Origin: UBA1141 sp963665155
Lineage (GTDB): Bacteria; Chloroflexota; Dehalococcoidia; Lucifugimonadales; UBA3495
Reading direction: 5' to 3'
DNA: 64,000 nucleotides
NCBI GenBank assembly: GCA_963665155.2
Contig: OY761986.2
Location: 992,001-1,056,000, forward strand
Below are positions 39,324 to 47,345 of this stretch, in pieces; within the stretch, counting starts at the first letter, position 1, and each line of letters opens with the position of its first letter. Under the pieces are notes generated by a model that was not told where the DNA came from, made no database searches, and saw only the letters and a program-made list of their open reading frames with translations. The position numbers were made by a program, and so were the translations under genes.

Positions 39324-39738
39324 TTTCGCTAGTCCTCCGGACGATGAAATCCCACCGGCGCAGGTCATCGCCCATTAACTTCGTCTTAAATCCGTCTGTC
39401 TTAAGTTCTTCTATTTTGAATCAACCGATTTGAATGAACCAGGTTTTACCCGGACCGCAGGCGGTCGGTTACTACCAATTTCCCTTCGGAGAAAGGCAAT
39501 TCGGTGAAAGGCAATAGTGTAACCTGGGGCCTGGCCGCTGACAATAATCGTGGGGGGCTGCAGACAATAGACTCGGAGAATCAAGTTTGTTGCAACAATC
39601 GGAGCCGCCGCCACGGGCTAACGAAGATTTTTGTTTGGGGCAATTAAAAAGGGGTGTATTGGGGAATCTGGAACGACTGACCGGTCTAATAACCAACAGC
39701 GATCGCCCAGTATTGAAGGAATGGGCGCCTGTTAGACC
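39324..39738. other. Intergenic region before the ferredoxin gene
   Basis: About 415 bp without a convincing gene, RNA or hairpin. Short open frames on both strands have no motif or ribosome-binding site. Confidence 0.5.
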
Positions 39739-39984
39739 TTATTTCTTATCGAAGAACTCCCGGTTCTTACGGATGTATGGCCGCCATTTGGCGGGAACCG
39801 TGAATTCATCGAAGATGGCATTTACCGGGCATACCGACTCGCAGTAGGCACAGTCTATGCAAGTCACCGGGTCGATGAAAAACATTTTGTCGTCTTCAGT
39901 AGTTTGGATGCAGTCTACGGGACACACATCCACGCAGGCGGCGTCCTTCACTTCCAAGCAAGGTTCAGTAATGACGAAAGGCAT
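39739..39984 (-). CDS. Ferredoxin family protein (4Fe-4S)
   Basis: 81 residues. CVDVCPVDCI and CIDCAYCESVCPVNAI give two clusters, the second a full CxxCxxCxxxCP site; the first may bind [3Fe-4S]. Electron carrier in the cytoplasm. It reads away from the LysR gene. Confidence 0.9.
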   Translation of the reverse strand: MPFVITEPCLEVKDAACVDVCPVDCIQTTEDDKMFFIDPVTCIDCAYCESVCPVNAIFDEFTVPAKWRPYIRKNREFFDKK

Positions 39985-40091
39985 GTTTTCCCGTTGGCTC
40001 GAAACTCGATTTCGTGATCGCCTGAATATAAGGCTGAGTTCTTATTGGGGATTTTGAGTCTATACCCAATTTTCAGATTTGTCTTGGTATT

Positions 40092-40120
40092 TTGTCAAGC
40101 TATAGTGTGTGATATATTAT
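40092..40120 (+). promoter_or_regulatory. Promoter of the LysR gene
   Basis: TTGTCA (40092-40097), 17-bp spacer, TATTAT (40115-40120), 5 of 6 matches each to the sigma70 boxes. GATATATTATATC, a near-palindrome, overlaps the -10 and may be an autoregulatory site. Confidence 0.6.
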
Positions 40121-40156
40121 ATCAAACTCGGCGATGTGTCTTAGGGGGCAGACCGC

Positions 40157-41116
40157 ATGGAACTTCGTGAATTAGTCAGTTTTTACCATGTAGCCCGTCT
40201 ACGGAGTGTTTCCAAGGCAGCCAGGACATTGGAGTTGGGGCAACCGACCGTCACCACCCATCTACGGAAGTTGGAAGATGAGTTCGGCGTTACACTTTTT
40301 GACCGCATTAAGCGGCCCATCCAATTGACGTCCGAAGGTATGACACTGCTGGAGTTGGTAACCCCTGTGGTGGAGGCCGTGGACACCCTCAAAACCCAAA
40401 TGGACTACTCCGAGCGTCGTGGTTCGTTCGTAGTTGGGGCCTACCCCGATTTGGTTTTGCACCACTTGCCAAAGAGCGTACAGTCGTTCAACTCCGAGTA
40501 CCCGGATGTCCGGCTGCGACTCTTGGCCCGTTCTTATATGCCTCTGGTGCAACTGGTCAGGTCCGGAGAGGTCGACCTGGCCTTATGCGCACCACCGCCC
40601 CCCGACGAGGTATCTCTTGAGTTTGATCGGCTATTCTCCTACAACGTGATATTGATCACACCTCTCGGACACCCCTTGGCGAATAAAACCAATATCGAGT
40701 TGAAGGACATCGCCGCTTTTCCGATGATTCTGCCAGGGCCGGGCTCATTGACCAGAATGAAAGTAGAGCAGGCCTTGAAAGCGGATGGCATAAGCTTCGA
40801 CGTTATCTTGGCTATGGACGATAGTGAATCTATCAAGCGATACGTTGAAATAGGCATGGGCGTGGCCGTCAGCAATGACTTTACTCTCCACCCGGACGAT
40901 CACTACCGTTTCGGCGTAGTCCGCTTGAACCACATCTTCCCGAGTTCGGAAATCGGCGTATGCACCCTAAAAGGAAAGTTCTTGGGGCGAGCCGTGCGGA
41001 ACTTCATCGACATCATGGAAGTTGACCTACGTAGATTCCACCCGGAGCCTTGGGTGTGGCCGGAAGCTGCCACCAACGTGAGCCTAATGGCTCCGGCGTC
41101 AAGCCGGGATAGGTAA
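40157..41116 (+). CDS. LysR-family transcriptional regulator
   Basis: 319 residues. The N-terminal winged helix (RELVSFYHVARLRSVSKAARTLELGQPTVTTHLRKLE pattern) is followed by a LysR-substrate domain (about 90-290) with VGAYPDLVLHHLPK and LTRMKVEQALK. It resembles CysB/Cbl-like members. Divergent from the ferredoxin gene, which may be a target. The inducer is unknown. Confidence 0.88.
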   Translation: MELRELVSFYHVARLRSVSKAARTLELGQPTVTTHLRKLEDEFGVTLFDRIKRPIQLTSEGMTLLELVTPVVEAVDTLKTQMDYSERRGSFVVGAYPDLVLHHLPKSVQSFNSEYPDVRLRLLARSYMPLVQLVRSGEVDLALCAPPPPDEVSLEFDRLFSYNVILITPLGHPLANKTNIELKDIAAFPMILPGPGSLTRMKVEQALKADGISFDVILAMDDSESIKRYVEIGMGVAVSNDFTLHPDDHYRFGVVRLNHIFPSSEIGVCTLKGKFLGRAVRNFIDIMEVDLRRFHPEPWVWPEAATNVSLMAPASSRDR

Positions 41117-41161
41117 CCTCAAAGGCCGGAGCATGGGCTTCGGCGGTCTGGAACCCGTAAC

Positions 41162-41217
41162 ATACAGGGGTACAAACCCTGCCATTAAGTAGAAACGCAG
41201 GGTTTGTACCCCTGTAT
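41162..41217. repeat. Perfect 21-bp inverted repeat with 14-nt loop
   Basis: Arms 41162-41182 and 41197-41217 are exact reverse complements. Lies between the convergent LysR and DUF951 genes, so it may terminate one or both; no T-run. It may be a mobile hairpin repeat. Confidence 0.75.
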
Positions 41218-41221
41218 CTGC

Positions 41222-41434
41222 CTAATTCGGGTCTTCCATTTCGGGTACGGGACGAGGGAGAACTTCTCGTACCCGCCGGTCCAAGTAGGACCTGGCCAGC
41301 AGCAGGTGCCGGTGGCAAGTTTGGCAGGTTATGCCGATGTCCGCCCCCAATCGCCTTACCTCCCACAGCAACCCTCCGCAAGGGTGGGCTTTCTTCATAC
41401 GGACCACGTCGCCGATTTTTATATCTAAGGCCAT
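41222..41434 (-). CDS. DUF951 family protein
   Basis: 70 residues. DIKIGDVVRMKKAHPCGG then WEVRRLGADIGITCQTCHR fits the DUF951 pattern with its metal-binding-like Cys and His. The function is unknown. Overlaps the end of pyrF by 10 bp, so the two are one transcript. Confidence 0.87.
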   Translation of the reverse strand: MALDIKIGDVVRMKKAHPCGGLLWEVRRLGADIGITCQTCHRHLLLARSYLDRRVREVLPRPVPEMEDPN

Positions 41435-42261
41435 CCCAAACCTTGGTCCATAAGAATCTTGTTGATCGACTGGCGCAGACGGTCGGCTTCGGCCCGTGCC
41501 TTCTCAGCGAAATCCGCACCTGTGGACGCGTAAATAATCCCTCGTGAAGAGCTGATCACCGCCAAGCGTCCCCTTTGGTCGGAACCTAAACGTACCGCCG
41601 TTTCCAAATCACCTCCTTGCGCCCCAACACCGGGAATGAGAATAGGCATGTCCGGGCAAATCCGGCGGACTGCTTCCAGTTGCTCCGGATAAGTGGCCCC
41701 AACCACCAGACCAACGTTGCCCAATTCGTTCCAGGTTTTACAGGACTCAGCCAGTTTCTGATAGACGGGAAGTGGGCCCTGGGAGGTGTCAACTATCAGG
41801 TCTTGCAGGTCGGCGGAACCGGAATTGGAACCTCGACACCAGACAAAGATTCCTACATCGCTGTTTTCAATAAACGGCGCTATGGAATCCAGGCCGCCCC
41901 AAGCGTTAACAGTCACTGCGTCAAACCCCCACACGTCGAACGACGCTTTGGCATAGGCTTGACCCGATGGGCCAATGTCACCTCGTTTTACGTCTCCTAT
42001 TACAATCGCTTCAGGCGCAACCTCGTGGATGTAAGCCACCGTTCGAGCCATAGCCTCCATTCCGGGCAGACCCAAAGCCTCGTAAAAGGCGGCATTCGGC
42101 TTGTAGGCGCAAACCAAGTCCCGGGTAGCGTCCACAATAGCCCGGTTGAACTCGAAAACGTCGTCCACCGGCATCCGGCTAGGGTCCGGGTCGAGACCCA
42201 CGCATACCAAGCTTTGGGTTGCCTGGCTTGCTTGTTCTATGCGAGCTAAAAACTGGGACAT
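41425..42261 (-). CDS. pyrF: Orotidine 5'-phosphate decarboxylase, type 2
   Basis: 278 residues. The longer type 2 form, with VCVGLDPDPSRMP, the catalytic VIGDVKRGDIG at about 90-100, and IPGVGAQGGDLE near the end. Final step of UMP synthesis. It lies away from the pyr operon on the other strand. Confidence 0.93.
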   Translation of the reverse strand: MSQFLARIEQASQATQSLVCVGLDPDPSRMPVDDVFEFNRAIVDATRDLVCAYKPNAAFYEALGLPGMEAMARTVAYIHEVAPEAIVIGDVKRGDIGPSGQAYAKASFDVWGFDAVTVNAWGGLDSIAPFIENSDVGIFVWCRGSNSGSADLQDLIVDTSQGPLPVYQKLAESCKTWNELGNVGLVVGATYPEQLEAVRRICPDMPILIPGVGAQGGDLETAVRLGSDQRGRLAVISSSRGIIYASTGADFAEKARAEADRLRQSINKILMDQGLGWP

Positions 42262-42622
42262 TTATTCATGCCTGTGCGGAAAGCAATTTGATTACGCTCG
42301 CTTGGGAGCAGTTCTGTAGACCCGCCTTTAAGACGGGTAATGATAGAGCCGGATACAATTTCCATGATAGCACTTCGGTATCTCCCAAATGCCAATGGCT
42401 CAGAGGTTCTGGGAAGACAGGACATAAAGTGGACATATTATCAGTTACACTGCGGCGATTTGGACTAGAATTTCCACGGATTCCGGCCACCATTTAGTTG
42501 CCCGCCGAGTTGGGGATTGTTAACATTACCCAACGCACTCGCCGGACTTGCGATTTTGACTCGGGCTCGTCCGGGCTCGTTCTCGTTCGAGATTATTTTC
42601 GAGATCATTAAGGACAACGCCG
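42262..42622. other. Divergent intergenic region pyrF-sfsA
   Basis: About 360 bp; no RNA gene, repeat or reliable promoter box seen. Confidence 0.4.
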
Positions 42623-43312
42623 TTGGACTATCCCAGCGACTTGGTTGAAGGCCGGTTTAAGGCAAGACTCAACCGGTTCCTGGCTTTAGTTGACATAAAT
42701 GGCCAAGAAGCCGGAGTCCATGTTGCCAACTCGGGCCGGATGGGCGAACTGCTGGTGCCGGGATACCGGGTTCTGCTCAAGCCACAACCGGGGTCTCACC
42801 GCAAGACGGCTTTCGACCTAGCGTTGGTAGACTTAGGATTTACCCTGGCATCCGCCGATGCCCGTTTGCCTAATGCTTTAGTGGCCGAAGCTTTGGACCA
42901 GGCGCGTCTTCCTCAATTTGCCGATTACCCGGACGTCCTCCGTGAAGTAACTTATGGCGACAGCCCACTTGATTTCATGCTAGAAAGCCCTGTCGGACGG
43001 TGCTACCTGGAAGCAAAGTCGGTTACCCTGGTCGTTGATGGGGTTGGACTGTTCCCCGACGCTCCAACGTCCCGGGGCACCAAGCACATGCACTCGTTGC
43101 GGAAGGCTGTGGAGGAGGGGCACAGGGCCGCAGCCATTTTCGTAGTCCAACGCGGTGACTGCGAGGCTGTTGCACCCCACGATGAGGCCGACCCCGTATT
43201 TGGCGCAGCCCTGAGGGAAAGCGTGGCCGCTGGCGTTGAAGCCTACGCCTATAACTGCCAGGTTACCGAGAAATCGATAACTCTGTGCCGAAGCGTGCCG
43301 TTGCGCCTGTGA
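42623..43312 (+). CDS. sfsA: SfsA family DNA/RNA nuclease-like protein
   Basis: 229 residues. The family pattern VEGRFKARLNRFLALVDI, HVANSGRMGELLVPG, and LEAKSVTLV with the PD-(D/E)XK-like catalytic Glu and Lys are present, then FPDAPTSRGTKHMHSL. TTG start. Known as sugar fermentation stimulation protein; the biochemical role is little known. Confidence 0.9.
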   Translation: MDYPSDLVEGRFKARLNRFLALVDINGQEAGVHVANSGRMGELLVPGYRVLLKPQPGSHRKTAFDLALVDLGFTLASADARLPNALVAEALDQARLPQFADYPDVLREVTYGDSPLDFMLESPVGRCYLEAKSVTLVVDGVGLFPDAPTSRGTKHMHSLRKAVEEGHRAAAIFVVQRGDCEAVAPHDEADPVFGAALRESVAAGVEAYAYNCQVTEKSITLCRSVPLRL

Positions 43313-43398
43313 ACAAAATTTGGTCCTCAGGCGAGTTTTTTGCGTGTAGCACGACCACCGGACACAGACGCAAATCCTGATAACACTTTACATAAACC

Positions 43399-44136
43399 AT
43401 GACCGATAAAAACCGTAAAACCCGAGGCAAGCGAATTACCCCCGAAGCGTTAAAATCCGATGGCTTGGGGCCTTTGCTACAGAAAGTCTACCGCAGGCTC
43501 TACACCCATTATGGCCCCCAAAGATGGTGGCCGGGAGACGGGCCGTTTGACGTCGTTATAGGTGCGATACTGACCCAATCCGCTGCTTGGACAAACGTGG
43601 AGAGAGGGATTGCCAGCCTGAAAGAAGCGGAATGCTGGTCATGGGCGGCGATCTACGACATTCCTGTGGATGACCTAGCCCAGATAATACGATCTTGCGG
43701 CTATTTCAACGCCAAGGCCCGAAAATTGAAGGCATTTGCCAAGCATGTTATGGAAAACTACGACGGCGACTTGGGATCCATGTTGGGCCAGGATTTGCCG
43801 GAGTTGAGGGAAGAATTGCTGTCCATCCACGGAATTGGCCGAGAAACCGCAGACGACATTTTGGTTTACGCAGCGGAGAAGCCGTCGTTTGTTATCGATA
43901 CCTACACCCGCAGAATCCTGCAACGGATGGACTTGATTCCACTGGAGGGCACGGTATCCTACCAGGCTTGTCAGTCCCTATTCCACGAGAACCTCCCCGG
44001 CGACCCGGCACTTTTCAATGAGTATCATGCGCTTCTTGATCACCACGCAAAAGAAGCATGCGCTAAAGCCCCAAAGTGTGATGGTTGCTGCCTGAAGGAC
44101 ATCTGCGCCACTGGCACCGGGCGGCTTGCCATCTAA
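43399..44136 (+). CDS. Endonuclease III-like HhH-GPD DNA glycosylase
   Basis: 245 residues. The helix-hairpin-helix LLSIHGIGRETADDIL and catalytic Asp in FVIDTYTRRIL are present, and the C-terminal CAKAPKCDGCCLKDIC holds a 4Fe-4S cluster. The Lys of bifunctional endonuclease III at LPGVGRKTA is here a Glu (GRETADD), so it is probably a monofunctional glycosylase. Repairs damaged bases. Confidence 0.87.
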   Translation: MTDKNRKTRGKRITPEALKSDGLGPLLQKVYRRLYTHYGPQRWWPGDGPFDVVIGAILTQSAAWTNVERGIASLKEAECWSWAAIYDIPVDDLAQIIRSCGYFNAKARKLKAFAKHVMENYDGDLGSMLGQDLPELREELLSIHGIGRETADDILVYAAEKPSFVIDTYTRRILQRMDLIPLEGTVSYQACQSLFHENLPGDPALFNEYHALLDHHAKEACAKAPKCDGCCLKDICATGTGRLAI

Positions 44137-44186
44137 TAGCACAAATCGGCTCCGTTGACGCTATTGGGTGACGATTGTTATGATTG

Positions 44187-44228
44187 GCTGGTCGCACGGC
44201 CAGCTAACGGCGGCCTAAATAAGCCGCC
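44187..44228 (+). terminator. Two small hairpins between the glycosylase and the cupin genes
   Basis: GCTGG / CCAGC (44187-44191, 44200-44204) and GGCGGC / GCCGCC (44209-44214, 44223-44228) with short loops, followed by CATATTATT. Weak terminator candidates. Confidence 0.4.
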
Positions 44229-44273
44229 CATATTATTCCATAAGAATCAGGCGGATTAATTAGGAGAATTGCA

Positions 44274-44624
44274 ATGCAAGTAGTCAGGTTATACACCGGA
44301 GATGACGGCGAGACCCACTTTGAGGACCTGGAATTGCCGTACGAGGCCGTTGCCAATGCCCAAGCCACTGCCATGAGTGGCGCGTCCGGCGTACAATTTC
44401 GGAAGACGCCGTCGGGCAGCTTCTCCGACTGGCACCAAGCCCCTCGCCGCCAATACGTCATTACGCTGCAGGGACAGATGGAAGTAGGTATAGGCGACGG
44501 AACAAAGCGTGTATTCAATCCGGGAGATGTACTCTTGGCCGATGACCTTACCGGTAGGGGGCACACCACCGAGGCGGTTGGCGGCACTACAAGGGTCTCC
44601 GTGGCGATTCCTCTGGTGGACTAG
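44274..44624 (+). CDS. Cupin-domain protein
   Basis: 116 residues with a single cupin fold. DWHQAPRRQYVITLQGQMEV is motif 1, with His and Gln at the metal site and Glu later, and FNPGDVLLADDLTGRGHTTE is motif 2. An enzyme or metal sensor of unknown substrate. GGAGAATTG lies before the ATG. Confidence 0.83.
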   Translation: MQVVRLYTGDDGETHFEDLELPYEAVANAQATAMSGASGVQFRKTPSGSFSDWHQAPRRQYVITLQGQMEVGIGDGTKRVFNPGDVLLADDLTGRGHTTEAVGGTTRVSVAIPLVD

Positions 44625-44655
44625 AAGAAACCTCTAAAAGTTACTGCCACCAAGA

Positions 44656-44723
44656 CCGCTCATGGTGAGCCTGTCGAACCACCGTTCAGCGGAAAGGCCC
44701 TTCGACAAGCTCAGGGTGAGCGG
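44656..44723. repeat. Inverted repeat of the TTCGACAAGCTCAGGGTGAG class
   Basis: Arms CCGCTCATGGTGAGCCTGTCG (plus AA) and TTCGACAAGCTCAGGGTGAG (plus CGG), separated by about 22 bp. A widespread intergenic repeat in this type of genome. Confidence 0.75.
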
Positions 44724-44766
44724 ATAGTTCTAATCGGTTTTTGGAAATTGGTGTTGCTGATAGAGG

Positions 44767-45543
44767 CTAAAACAGCGACTTCGACTGCCCTGCGTCGATG
44801 TTGATACAGGTGCCCGTAATCATGTCGGCCCGGTCCGAAGCGAGGAAGGCCACCATCTCGCCGACGGGTTCCGGCCAGCCAAACTTTCCTGCTGGCAAAT
44901 TGCGGGTTATGAACTCGGATACCACCTCAGGTGTGTTGTTCTGTTGGAAGCGGTCCCAGGTGCTGCCGGGGAAGTCGATGGAACCGGGAGCTATGGAGTT
45001 CACCCGCACATTGATCGGCGCCAATTGCACGGCCAAATGCTTGGAGAAGGCGATCATTGCGGCCTTGGCAGTCATGTAATCAATGGAGCCACCGTGCTCT
45101 CTGCCATAAATCGACGCAATATTGATGATCCTCCCCCATTCCTGCTGCTCCATGTGAGGGAGCACCAGCATCATCAGCCTTACGGCGCTGAACAGGTTGA
45201 ACTCCATACCGTCGCGGAACTGCTCCATGGTGGTCTCTTTGAGGAGGGTGGAGCCCCGGCGGCCACCCACATTGTTTACCAGAATGTCGGGCTGACCCAG
45301 GTTGGCTATGGTCTCGTTGTAAAAGCGGACCGAGTCTTCTTCGTTGGTCACATCGGCCTGGGTGGTGTGGACCTGATACCCTTTAGCCCTTAATTCTGCC
45401 GCCGTAGTGTCAAGTTGCTCTTGGCCGCGAGCGCAGATCGACACGTTGCAGCCCTCTCTGGCCAAGCATTCCGCCGCCTGTCTGCCGAGTCCGTGGCTAC
45501 CGCCGGTTATCATTGCTACTTTGCCGGTTAATCCCAGGTCCAT
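44767..45543 (-). CDS. SDR-family oxidoreductase
   Basis: 258 residues. NAD(P) site MITGGSHGLGRQAA at about 12-25, NNVGG further on, catalytic Ser in NIASIYG, and YMTAK for Tyr and Lys. Substrate unknown. Confidence 0.87.
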   Translation of the reverse strand: MDLGLTGKVAMITGGSHGLGRQAAECLAREGCNVSICARGQEQLDTTAAELRAKGYQVHTTQADVTNEEDSVRFYNETIANLGQPDILVNNVGGRRGSTLLKETTMEQFRDGMEFNLFSAVRLMMLVLPHMEQQEWGRIINIASIYGREHGGSIDYMTAKAAMIAFSKHLAVQLAPINVRVNSIAPGSIDFPGSTWDRFQQNNTPEVVSEFITRNLPAGKFGWPEPVGEMVAFLASDRADMITGTCINIDAGQSKSLF

Positions 45544-45825
45544 GATCCACTCCTGTCCAAGTTGATTTTTGTATTGCGGTGATTCGTGCTTTGCTATTTA
45601 AAGCGATTCTCAGCCGATCTCCGAGGCAAAGAGATTATAGCCTCTCCCAGATGGCTATGCACCATGATTGCCGGAACTAAGTGCAGCCATCGTCGTTTGA
45701 GTTATTTTCTCCGGTATAATGTCTTTCATAATCTTTCATGTCTCCTTTGTGGCCGTATGCTACGGTCGCCGGAATTTCTCAATCCACTTCATGTTAACAA
45801 CAACACACGGCCAAGGAGTCAGTCA

Positions 45826-47034
45826 ATGCAAGCACTTGAAGGAATCAAAGTCCTAGATTTTTGCCGTAACGCCCCAGGCATGTTCTGCACCATGATACTG
45901 GGAGATATGGGGGCCGACGTGCTGATGCTGGAACGGCCCATGACCGGGGAGCGCGCCGCCTATGAGAAAGTGGTCAGCGGCATCGCTACGCCGGAGGATG
46001 AGCGCCAGCACGCAACCTATGACGCTTTGCGCCGAAACAAGCGAAGCCTGGCCCTGAATATGAAGGAGCAAGAAGCCCGAGAAATCTTCTACAACCTGGT
46101 AAAAGACGCTGATGTAGTCGTGGAGGGTTTCCGCCCCGGAGTCATGGACCGGTTGGGGGCGGGCTACGAGAAGGTCAAAGAGATAAATCCCAAAGTGGTT
46201 TACTGCTCGGTTTCGGGCTACGGCCAAGACGGTCCTTACGCCAACATGGCTGGCCACGATATTAACTACATTTCCTTCGCTGGCGTGTTGAGTATGATCG
46301 GCTATTCGGAGGAAGAAAAACCAGCCATTCCGCTGAACCTATTGGCCGATTATGCCGGGGGCGGCCTGTGCGGCGCAGTGGCGGTACTTTCTGCTTTGCT
46401 GGCCCGCCATAACACTGGGAAGGGGCAATACCTGGACATTGCCATGACCGAAGGCGTGATGTACATGATGGCGGCGGTTGTATCGGGGTTTTACGCTGAG
46501 GGACGCACTCCCAAAAGGGGCATGAGCCGTCTGAACGGTGGCGCGTCCTACTACAATGTCTACCGCACAAAAGACAACAAGTATCTGAGCATCGCTGCGA
46601 TTGAGCCTTGGTTTTGGGTCAACCTTTGCCGGGTATTGGGCCGAGAAGACTTGGCCGACAGCCAGGAAGCAGAGGGTGAAGAGCGAGATAAAATCACCAA
46701 ATTCCTGGAGGAAACTTTTGCCACCCGTACCCGGGACGATTGGTTTGAGTTTCTTAAAGACGAGAATATCTCCGTGGGCAAAGTGTACAACATGGAAGAA
46801 GCGTTGAAGGACCCTCACACGGTTCACCGGGGCATGGTCGTGGAGGTTGAAGCCCCCGATGTACCCGGCGGGAAGGTCTCTCAAGTCGGCATACCCATAA
46901 ACCTGTCCGACACGCCGGGGAAGGTGCGCCACGTCGGCTCCGTCACCGGCCAACACACCGATGATGTGTTGCTAAGCTTGGGCTACAGCCTGGACCAGGT
47001 TAAGGACTTGAAGCAACGGGTAGTCGCGCAGTAA
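45826..47034 (+). CDS. CaiB/BaiF CoA-transferase / alpha-methylacyl-CoA racemase-like
   Basis: About 402 residues from ATG 45826, preceded by AAGGAG. The N-terminus ALEGIKVLDFCRNAPGMFCTMILGD is canonical. The active-site region NLLADYAGGGLCGA carries the Asp as in AMACR-type members, and the gene is not a close copy of the four genes at 21-26 kb. The acid or racemase function is open. An upstream in-frame extension is unlikely to be translated. Confidence 0.87.
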   Translation: MQALEGIKVLDFCRNAPGMFCTMILGDMGADVLMLERPMTGERAAYEKVVSGIATPEDERQHATYDALRRNKRSLALNMKEQEAREIFYNLVKDADVVVEGFRPGVMDRLGAGYEKVKEINPKVVYCSVSGYGQDGPYANMAGHDINYISFAGVLSMIGYSEEEKPAIPLNLLADYAGGGLCGAVAVLSALLARHNTGKGQYLDIAMTEGVMYMMAAVVSGFYAEGRTPKRGMSRLNGGASYYNVYRTKDNKYLSIAAIEPWFWVNLCRVLGREDLADSQEAEGEERDKITKFLEETFATRTRDDWFEFLKDENISVGKVYNMEEALKDPHTVHRGMVVEVEAPDVPGGKVSQVGIPINLSDTPGKVRHVGSVTGQHTDDVLLSLGYSLDQVKDLKQRVVAQ

Positions 47035-47084
47035 GAGAAGCCGAACAATGTGAGGTCCCAGACGGACGAGTTGTCGGGTTACGG

Positions 47085-47120
47085 CGCGATGCATCGAGTG
47101 TTCGCGATGCATCGAGTGTT
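47085..47120 (+). repeat. 18-bp perfect tandem repeat
   Basis: CGCGATGCATCGAGTGTT occurs twice in a row, at 47085 and 47103, right before the HIT fragment. Confidence 0.8.
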
Positions 47121-47136
47121 GAAGAAGGGCAGCACC

Positions 47137-47275
47137 GTGACAAAAAAAGAAGGCTGTGCATTTTGCGACTTCAGAGACCCTGAAGTGGTAGCCTACGAAT
47201 ACGACCTCTGCTTCGCAGTCGTTTCACGACGACCGATACCATATGTTGGTCATTCCCAGAGACCATTTCGTTGAC
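47137..47275 (+). pseudogene. HIT-family protein, N-terminal fragment
   Basis: From GTG 47137 the sequence reads TKKEGCAFCDFRDPEVVAYEYD then VVSRRPI. One shift of frame later comes PYHMLVIPRDHFVD. These are the N-terminal half of a HIT nucleotide-hydrolase. The catalytic HxHxH triad never appears and unrelated sequence follows. It is a truncated and frameshifted remnant. Confidence 0.78.
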
Positions 47276-47345
47276 AGTAGATTAGGCCGCCGGTATCATT
47301 CCGTCCATCCGAAGCTAACTGAAAACAGTCCTACAGAGGTGCGAA

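Noticed and set aside
45586..45825. Longer N-terminus for the CoA-transferase
   Set aside because: The family start and AAGGAG both point to ATG 45826; the extra residues match no domain.
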